From the NCBI GenBank assembly GCA_900322165.1, contig ONYR01000074.1, positions 1-6,223 on the forward strand: a stretch of DNA of 6,223 nucleotides, in the 5' to 3' direction. The translations under genes and the position numbers were made by a program. This DNA comes from an uncultured Eubacteriales bacterium. Its GTDB lineage: Bacteria > Bacillota > Clostridia > Lachnospirales > Bianqueaceae. The notes beneath the pieces were generated by a model. The model did no database searches and was not told the DNA's origin. It saw only the letters and a program-made list of their open reading frames with translations. Positions 1-4,284 of the stretch are shown here, one piece after another (position 1 is the first letter of the stretch; every line of letters begins with the position of its first letter).

Positions 1-20
1 ATCACTTTGTTCTCTTCCAT
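1..20 (-). CDS. 5' end of an unidentified gene, cut by the left window edge
   Basis: An ATG on the minus strand at 20-18 opens a frame that reads M-E-E-N-K-V before the window ends. A purine-rich ribosome binding site (GAGGGAG, plus-strand bases 27-33) lies six bases upstream of the ATG, measured from its GGAG core. A promoter with extended -10 lies about 60 bases upstream. Six residues are not enough to name a product. The gene matters because its promoter is butted against the symmetric repeat array, so its product may act on, or be controlled by, that array. It could be a regulator, a recombinase or something unrelated; nothing visible decides this. Confidence 0.6.
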
Positions 21-76
21 GGTAGTCTCCCTCTTTCTATCGATATAGCATTGCCAAGTGAAAGCGTATTTTGTTT

Positions 77-105
77 ATTCTAACACCAACGTAAAAAAAA
101 GTAAA
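77..105 (-). promoter_or_regulatory. Sigma-70/SigA-type promoter of the left-edge gene
   Basis: On the minus strand a -35 box TTTACT (plus bases 100-105) is followed by a 17-base spacer and a -10 box TAGAAT (plus bases 77-82). TG one base before the -10 makes it an extended -10. Transcription would start near position 70 and give a leader of about 50 bases before the ATG at 20. The -35 box is only five bases from the first half-site of the array (111-120), the usual place for an activator or repressor to contact polymerase. This is a prediction from consensus and spacing only. Confidence 0.55.
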
Positions 106-110
106 ATGGC

Positions 111-148
111 TACGAAACAATACTACGTTACTTCTTATTTATTTCGTA
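111..148. repeat. Array element 1
   Basis: Left arm TACGAAACAA (111-120, perfect consensus), 18 bases, right arm TTATTTCGTA (139-148, one difference). The inverted repeat extends outward by three bases (GGC at 108-110, GCC at 149-151), giving 10-base perfect arms GGCTACGAAA and TTTCGTAGCC. It is the element next to the left gene's -35 box. Confidence 0.8.
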
Positions 149-173
149 GCCGTGAAAACAATCTTTTCCGTTT

Positions 174-211
174 TACGAACTAATACATTGGTTTATGCCG
201 ATTGTTTCGTA
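174..211. repeat. Array element 2
   Basis: Left arm TACGAACTAA (174-183, two differences), 18 bases, right arm TTGTTTCGTA (202-211, perfect). A second small inverted repeat, ATGCC (195-199) with GGCAT (212-216), brackets the right arm. Confidence 0.8.
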
Positions 212-248
212 GGCATCGGTTTCCAAATGGCTGATTGCTTCATCAGTT

Positions 249-286
249 TACGAAATAAAATGTGTTATCCAACAGATTGATTCGTA
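249..286. repeat. Array element 3
   Basis: Left arm TACGAAATAA (249-258, one difference), 18 bases, right arm TTGATTCGTA (277-286, one difference). GTGTTA (262-267) and TAACAC (285-290) form an extra 6-base inverted repeat overlapping the right arm. Confidence 0.78.
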
Positions 287-334
287 ACACTTACTTAAAT
301 AATACTGTTTTCCGAGTGATCTGTGAAGATTTAC

Positions 335-372
335 TACGAAACAAAGCTTCGCTTTTTCTGTTTTTATCCGTA
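335..372. repeat. Array element 4
   Basis: Left arm TACGAAACAA (335-344, perfect), 18 bases, right arm TTTATCCGTA (363-372, three differences but CGTA kept). The right arm is recognised because it falls exactly 28 bases after the left arm, as in the other elements. A small hairpin AAAGC-TTC-GCTTT lies at 343-355. Confidence 0.65.
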
Positions 373-397
373 ATGCTTGGAAACAACCAAGTCATTA
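371..397. repeat. Bulged hairpin within the array
   Basis: TAATGCTTGG (371-380) and CCAAG (387-391) plus CATTA (393-397) form a 10-base-pair stem with one unpaired T at 392 and the loop AAACAA. It overlaps the end of array element 4 and fills part of the 37-base gap before element 5. There is no U-tract, so it does not look like a terminator. Confidence 0.5.
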
Positions 398-409
398 ATT
401 CCATGAGGA

Positions 410-447
410 TACGCATTATTCGAATATAAATCCTCTTTTGTTTCGTA
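410..447. repeat. Array element 5
   Basis: Left arm TACGCATTAT (410-419, degenerate, TACG kept), 18 bases, right arm TTGTTTCGTA (438-447, perfect). GAGGAT (405-410) and ATCCTC (430-435) form an additional 6-base inverted repeat. Confidence 0.65.
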
Positions 448-472
448 AATTCATTTTTCACTTTTTTTCGTT

Positions 473-510
473 TACATACTATTCCATTATCTATATTCAT
501 TTGTTTCGTA
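473..510. repeat. Array element 6
   Basis: Left arm TACATACTAT (473-482) is the weakest, with only five of ten bases matching. The right arm TTGTTTCGTA (501-510) is perfect, and the 28-base register holds. The right arm ends four bases from the stop codon of the nuclease-like gene. Taken alone this pair would not be convincing; it is supported by register and by the symmetry of the array. Confidence 0.5.
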
Positions 511-514
511 ACCG

Positions 515-1375
515 CTAGTTTTTCTTTTGCCTGCTTTGTGGTTTTATTGGTTGATTAGACTTCTCCTGAGCTACTTCGCAAGTCTCATAATCTCGGAACA
601 ATTCTTCTAGAATTCTCACATCAAATGGGGTTTTAAGGGTTTCAAAGGTTAGCAATAGGTTTCTCCCCAAAACAATGCCGCTTTCTGCGTACCAATTGAT
701 TCGTGCGACTGCTCCTTCAGCATATGGCTGGTTGTCCATCATTCCCAAATGTTCAAGATATACTTCTTGTCGGTTTCGAATATCCAGAATCGTAAAATCA
801 GGATGGATAACCCGGCCGTTTTTAAGGGTCAATGGGCACTCATAACAATAGGGGATGCCCATTTTCCAAAGTTTATCCGCTATCATCTTTTCTGACTTTG
901 ACCGAACAATCTCTCCCTTTTCTGTATGAAAGCCTTCCACTCCGATTACCCCCTTGGTATCGGTTTTTTCTTCAGTCCAAGCCTTGACATAGTCTGCTGT
1001 ATTTTCAAAATAAGAACGAATCCATTCTTTCTTAGCATCCGGGAACGCTTCATATACATCCTCAGGACTGGTTTTCCGGCTTTGTTTTATCATAAACCGC
1101 AAAGATTTTATCTCTGCCTGAAGCACTGGCTTAAGCTTTTTATCGTACTCTTTTTGAAGCAACTTCCGAACAAGAGCGTGCTCGGATTTTCTTATATAAT
1201 GACCATTTGAGTTGTCGCCTGTTTTACAATAATAGAACTGGACAGAACCGTTCGACTTCCCCATCCGCACACGGCCTTCCGGCGCTTTTTCAAGCGATTT
1301 TTCTACTTTCCAAAGTATCTTCTCCAACAAAGAAAGCCGCTTCAACATTAACTCTTGATTTGAATAATTCTGCAC
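515..1375 (-). CDS. PD-(D/E)XK nuclease-like protein, orphan
   Basis: The protein has about 286 residues. The N-terminal half is basic and helical, with an aromatic FYYCK stretch near residue 47 and the segment KEYDKKL near residue 79. The C-terminal half reads RSKSE (Glu about 162), then HPDF (Asp about 193) in a strand, then YLEHLGMMD (Glu about 208, His 209). This Glu...Asp...Glu spacing fits a PD-(D/E)XK nuclease fold, but the usual Lys of the last motif is not seen and His occupies that area. From memory, similar WEHFGMMD-type proteins occur widely as uncharacterised orphans in Clostridia. Nuclease activity is inferred, not shown. A GTG start at 1375 is chosen because GGAGGG (1380-1385) lies just ahead of it; the frame is open from a GTG at 1387, which has no ribosome binding site. 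The tail is polar and basic. The gene is more AT-rich than its upstream neighbours, and the symmetric array begins four bases past its stop. Confidence 0.7.
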   Translation of the reverse strand: MQNYSNQELMLKRLSLLEKILWKVEKSLEKAPEGRVRMGKSNGSVQFYYCKTGDNSNGHYIRKSEHALVRKLLQKEYDKKLKPVLQAEIKSLRFMIKQSRKTSPEDVYEAFPDAKKEWIRSYFENTADYVKAWTEEKTDTKGVIGVEGFHTEKGEIVRSKSEKMIADKLWKMGIPYCYECPLTLKNGRVIHPDFTILDIRNRQEVYLEHLGMMDNQPYAEGAVARINWYAESGIVLGRNLLLTFETLKTPFDVRILEELFRDYETCEVAQEKSNQPIKPQSRQKKN

Positions 1376-1404
1376 TTTTCCCTCCACAAATGAGACTATA
1401 CTTT

Positions 1405-1410
1405 ATTATA
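1405..1410 (-). promoter_or_regulatory. Probable -10 box of the nuclease-like gene
   Basis: A perfect TATAAT on the minus strand lies about 30 bases upstream of the GTG start at 1375. The region 17 bases further up (1428-1433, TTCCGT) is a poor -35 box. A second, weaker TATAGT lies at 1395-1400. The box suggests the gene is transcribed separately from the antiporter gene, whose stop is about 70 bases upstream. No clear terminator was found between the two genes. Confidence 0.4.
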
Positions 1411-1478
1411 CAAATTTTCACAGGAAGACGGAAGAACACAGAACTTCAATCTTTATCCGGCAATTAACCTGTTATGTT

Positions 1479-3077
1479 TTAATTCTCCCCTTTTTTCAGT
1501 CTTGCTGTTTTGGGGAGGCCGAAGCCGGGGATCACTCGGTCCCAGCCGGTGAAGGTGAGGAGCAGGATCAAGCCGACGATCAAAAAGCTTAAATCGTTTT
1601 TGCTGATAATGTCCATGGAGCTGAAGCCGCCCGCACGAATAGGATATACCGCGTTTGCGATCGAGGCAAAAAAGACCGGGAAACAATGCCACGGAATCAG
1701 CTCTGAGCCGTAGATGCCCATGGAAGAGGTGAATGTCGCCAGCCGAAGCCGGAGCGTGTAGGCATCTTTTTCGCTGTCCGTCTCTACGTTCTTCTCCACG
1801 ATCTTCCGAACGATCGGGCTCATGGTCGCGACCTGAGCAGCCTCATCCGCCAACGCGACATTCCCCAAAAGGCAGATCACGCCGCACCAGCCCATGAGCT
1901 GGTGAACGTTTCGGGATATCTTTACGACGCCCTTCGCCAAGGGATCAAACGCATTCATGGCATTCATGATCCCGCCGAAAGCAGCTACCCACATCATCAT
2001 GACAATGACCCAACCGCCGGCGTCCGAAAACCCGGTAAACAGCATTTCGTTGAGCCAGCTCGAGATGTCCACAGTCCCGGCAAAACTCCCCAGAATCAAA
2101 GAAGAAAACATGCCAAGGCCAAGACAAAGCAGCGTATGAAGCCCGGCAAAGCTCAGGAGAATCACGATCAACATAGGAACGATCATATAGAACGGAACCC
2201 CAAGCTTTACCTGTTCGAGAAGCAGAACGGCCGAAGGACGCTCTGCTTGTAAAGCTTCGATCGCCTCATCCGGGATGGCATCCAGTGCAGCCTGCGCATC
2301 TCCCTGAACATTCGGCAGTCCAAGACCTGCCACATAATAGATCACAAGCGCAATGACAAGACAGAAAACACAGAGCGCCATCTGGTGCTTGATGCGGTCG
2401 ATGATCTTAACGTCCTGCATGCCGCAGCTAAGCACCGTGACATCGGAGATCATGCCGATGTTGTCGCCAAAGCAGCTTCCTCCGGCGATCGCGCAGACGG
2501 TTAAGATCACATCCCCGCCGATCAGATGGTTCAGCCACAGAAAGATCGGAGCGCAGGCGGCAAACGTTCCCCAGCTTGATCCCGTCGCGATCGACAAAAG
2601 GCAGGTCACGAGCATCGCACAAGGCGCGATCGTGCGGGCTGTCACTCCCAGTTTAAGCGCCAGCAGGATCAGCGAAGCGCCTACTCCGGTTGCCATAAAA
2701 CACTCGGCGACCCCATAAGCAAACATCAGGATGAAAAAGATCAGCATGATGTTTTTCGCCGCATCGATGCCAAGCTGAAAGGAACACTCGAAATCGGTAC
2801 GGTAGATCAGAATATATACAAAAACTGCAATAAATGTCGCGATCGGCGCTGCCACGAGAAGATCCAGCTTAAATACAATGACTAACAAGGCAAACGCCAG
2901 CAGCGGAAGAAACTTAATGATACTGAACAAAATTTCGTGCTGAGGTCTTTTCTTTTCACTGCTCTCGTTCTGAGTGAAAATGGCTTTTTCTTCTTTGCGC
3001 TCTTCCTGCGCTTCGTGCCGTTTATCTGATTTCAAGACGACATTCCTCGATTCCTCAGTCTGTTCGTACAAAGCCAT
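1479..3077 (-). CDS. NhaC-family Na+/H+ antiporter
   Basis: A polytopic inner-membrane antiporter of 532 residues from the first ATG. Members of this family exchange Na+ for H+, or an organic anion or amino acid in some relatives such as the malate/lactate antiporter MleN, so the substrate is not settled. Seen in the sequence: a charged cytoplasmic N-terminus (residues 1-48), many hydrophobic segments from residue 50 on, the family signatures SIATGSSWGTFAACAPI (about 162-178) and GDNIGMISDVTVLSCGMQ (about 204-221), a non-membrane Ala/Glu-rich stretch (about 258-285) and ADEAAQVATMSPIVRKI (about 410-426). Length is slightly above the family norm because of the N-terminal extension. The ATG at 3077 has no ribosome binding site and lies ten bases behind a terminator hairpin. 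A TTG at 3035 (codon 15) preceded by CGAGGAA is an alternative start. Confidence 0.88.
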   Translation of the reverse strand: MALYEQTEESRNVVLKSDKRHEAQEERKEEKAIFTQNESSEKKRPQHEILFSIIKFLPLLAFALLVIVFKLDLLVAAPIATFIAVFVYILIYRTDFECSFQLGIDAAKNIMLIFFILMFAYGVAECFMATGVGASLILLALKLGVTARTIAPCAMLVTCLLSIATGSSWGTFAACAPIFLWLNHLIGGDVILTVCAIAGGSCFGDNIGMISDVTVLSCGMQDVKIIDRIKHQMALCVFCLVIALVIYYVAGLGLPNVQGDAQAALDAIPDEAIEALQAERPSAVLLLEQVKLGVPFYMIVPMLIVILLSFAGLHTLLCLGLGMFSSLILGSFAGTVDISSWLNEMLFTGFSDAGGWVIVMMMWVAAFGGIMNAMNAFDPLAKGVVKISRNVHQLMGWCGVICLLGNVALADEAAQVATMSPIVRKIVEKNVETDSEKDAYTLRLRLATFTSSMGIYGSELIPWHCFPVFFASIANAVYPIRAGGFSSMDIISKNDLSFLIVGLILLLTFTGWDRVIPGFGLPKTARLKKGEN

Positions 3078-3086
3078 TCTATCATA

Positions 3087-3120
3087 AAAAAAGCCGGAAA
3101 GTATGTTTTCCGGCTTTTTT
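3087..3120. terminator. Strong intrinsic terminator, usable on both strands
   Basis: GCCGGAAA (3093-3100) pairs with TTTCCGGC (3107-3114) around a six-base loop, flanked by an A run (3086-3092) and a T run (3115-3120). Read on the minus strand it gives an 8-bp stem followed by a U-tract, and ends transcription about 80 bases after the lipoprotein stop. The stem extends through the A/T runs. Because of its symmetry it would also act on plus-strand transcripts. Confidence 0.85.
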
Positions 3121-3196
3121 GATTGAACTTAGCATTCGATCAGCGTATCGGCAAACCTCCGACCGCTCATTGGAACGCGTCGCTGTGCCATTTGTA

Positions 3197-4051
3197 TCAG
3201 TTCGGATAGATGACGCAGTCTTCGTAGAATTCTACCCAGTTCTCTCCGTCTGTGGAGTAGGCACCTTTGAAGGTGAAGCTAAAGGTGCTGACGCTGCTGG
3301 CGGTGAGGCCGATGTTTTCGAGCCACCCATCCTGAATGTACATCTGCTGGTTGGAGGTCTCACCGGGCATGAGCATGTTCCACCAGTAAAGATTGAAATT
3401 GAAACCGTTCACGGCCTCGTTGGTAAGCGAGATTTCAAGTTCTTTGTCGGTCTTGTTGATCGCCTGAACCTCACACATCAAGCCCATGTTTTCGTACACA
3501 TCTGTCAGGATCAGCGTCATGTACTCATTGTCGAAAAGGACCAGCGGGTACGTCTGGGTGCCTCCGGATGATCCGGAAGACTCTTCGGTCTGAGAGGACT
3601 CGGTTGTAGAGGACTCGGTTGTAGAGGACTCAGTTGTTGAGGACTCAGTTGTTGAAGACTCCGTTGTGGAGGATTCCGAGTTTTCGGAAGATTCGGAGCT
3701 CTCCGAGGATTCACCGGCCTCGACCGAGCCGCCTGACTGAGAGGATTCCTCCGGCTTTGAATCTTTGGAAGACTCCTCGGGTTTGGAAGATTCCGTGTTC
3801 TCGGAGGACTCGCTGGCCTGCGAGGACTCCGCCGGCTGCGAGTTCTGCGATGATTCGGCGTTCTGAGAGGATTCAGAGTTCTGCGAAGTCTCCGTCTGGC
3901 TCGAGCTGTCACTATCCGTTTTCACGGTAATGCCGGAACCCTCCTGCGTGGAGCTTTCGCCCTCTGTTTTATCTTTCGGTGTGCAGCCTGACAGCAAGCC
4001 CAGCACCAGAACGAACGACAGCAAAATCGAAAGCAACTGCTTGGTTTTCAT
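3197..4051 (-). CDS. Secreted lipoprotein with Ser/Glu/Thr-rich stalk and C-terminal beta-type domain
   Basis: The protein has 284 residues. A lipoprotein signal peptide (residues 1-22, hydrophobic SILLSFVLVLGLL) ends in the lipobox LSGC, so Cys23 would be lipidated and the protein anchored on the outer face of the membrane. Residues about 33-163 are a low-complexity stalk of ESS, QNSESS and TTESS units, likely disordered and wall-spanning. Residues about 167-284 form a compact domain rich in aromatic and beta-prone residues, with two cysteines (193 and 279) that might pair. I do not recognise this domain with certainty; it resembles small immunoglobulin-like or DUF-type substrate-binding domains of clostridial lipoproteins. 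Function is unknown. The second ATG is chosen as start: AGGAGG is seven bases from it but one base from the ATG at 4057. The gene ends at a strong terminator. Confidence 0.8.
   Translation of the reverse strand: MKTKQLLSILLSFVLVLGLLSGCTPKDKTEGESSTQEGSGITVKTDSDSSSQTETSQNSESSQNAESSQNSQPAESSQASESSENTESSKPEESSKDSKPEESSQSGGSVEAGESSESSESSENSESSTTESSTTESSTTESSTTESSTTESSQTEESSGSSGGTQTYPLVLFDNEYMTLILTDVYENMGLMCEVQAINKTDKELEISLTNEAVNGFNFNLYWWNMLMPGETSNQQMYIQDGWLENIGLTASSVSTFSFTFKGAYSTDGENWVEFYEDCVIYPN
3594..3668 (-). repeat. Five tandem 15-bp repeats inside the lipoprotein gene
   Basis: Five head-to-tail copies of a 15-base unit (GAGGACTCGGTTGTA on the plus strand) encode five TTESS pentapeptides in the stalk. 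Units 1 and 2 are identical and units 3 and 4 are identical, with one or two changes between types; the fifth is more diverged. The unit is a multiple of three, so copy-number change would lengthen or shorten the stalk without breaking the frame. Confidence 0.85.
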
Positions 4052-4058
4052 GATCATA

Positions 4059-4064
4059 CCTCCT
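4059..4064 (-). promoter_or_regulatory. Ribosome binding site that decides the lipoprotein start
   Basis: A perfect AGGAGG on the minus strand is seven bases from the ATG at 4051 and only one base from the in-frame ATG at 4057, so the downstream ATG is the likely start. Confidence 0.8.
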
Positions 4065-4126
4065 GAAAATCAGCCATATTGTTAGGTTTAATCTGTTTCT
4101 AACTTTACACCAGAACCCCGCATAAA

Positions 4127-4168
4127 CAAATACCCAAATCAGGTATCTTTTCCCGATTTGGGTATTTG
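4127..4168. repeat. 14-bp perfect inverted repeat, possible terminator or operator
   Basis: CAAATACCCAAATC (4127-4140) is repeated in inverse orientation at 4155-4168, with 14 bases between. It lies about 117 bases after the stop of the 2-enoate reductase and about 75 bases before the lipoprotein start. Read on the minus strand it is followed by TTTATG, a poor U-tract, so termination would be weak. The loop holds GGTAT (4142-4146), which can pair instead with ATACC (4130-4134), giving two exclusive folds. A terminator/attenuator or a dimeric regulator site are both possible. Confidence 0.6.
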
Positions 4169-4284
4169 GTGTTCATTATGTTCGATTTCGGCCGCACCGG
4201 ATTTTGATTTGCCGAAGGCTCACTTACCGATCACGACGACTTCTTTTTCCTCCAGACGTTTTTATTGATAGGTACGGTTGGGCG

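Larger units (their letters stand above)
111..510. repeat. Mirror-symmetric array of six inverted-repeat pairs (twelve 10-bp half-sites)
   Basis: Twelve half-sites alternate in orientation. TACGAAACAA-like arms start at 111, 174, 249, 335, 410 and 473. TTGTTTCGTA-like arms start at 139, 202, 277, 363, 438 and 501. Each left arm is followed by its right arm after exactly 18 bases. The outer TACG/CGTA is kept in eleven of twelve arms, and five arms match the 10-mer perfectly (111, 202, 335, 438, 501). The 18-base inserts share no sequence. Gaps between pairs are 25, 37, 48, 37 and 25 bases, symmetric about 310/311. Arms of one pair vary independently instead of compensating, which favours a double-stranded protein-binding site over an RNA stem. 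The stretch holds no credible gene. It sits between the nuclease-like gene's stop and the left gene's promoter. Operator array, plasmid-style centromere and recombination site are all open. Confidence 0.85.

Noticed and set aside
343..365. Terminator from the AAAGC-TTC-GCTTT hairpin followed by T-rich bases on the plus strand
   Set aside because: The stem is only five pairs, mostly A-T, and no plus-strand gene precedes it. It overlaps the arms of array element 4.
291..500. Small minus-strand reading frame of 69 codons inside the array
   Set aside because: No ribosome binding site precedes its ATG, the frame is built from the repeat arms, and the composition (Lys/Arg/Ile) is what AT-rich non-coding DNA gives.
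111..510. CRISPR array
   Set aside because: The repeated unit is only 10 bp and alternates in orientation. Gaps of 18 and 25-48 bases alternate. No long identical repeat and no cas gene is present.
1902..2718. Plus-strand frames opposite the antiporter gene
   Set aside because: They are shadows of a membrane protein with convincing family signatures and have no ribosome binding sites or recognisable content.
3517..3912. Arg/Pro-rich minus-strand frame inside the lipoprotein gene
   Set aside because: It is the shifted reading of the Ser/Glu repeats and lacks signal, start context and any domain.
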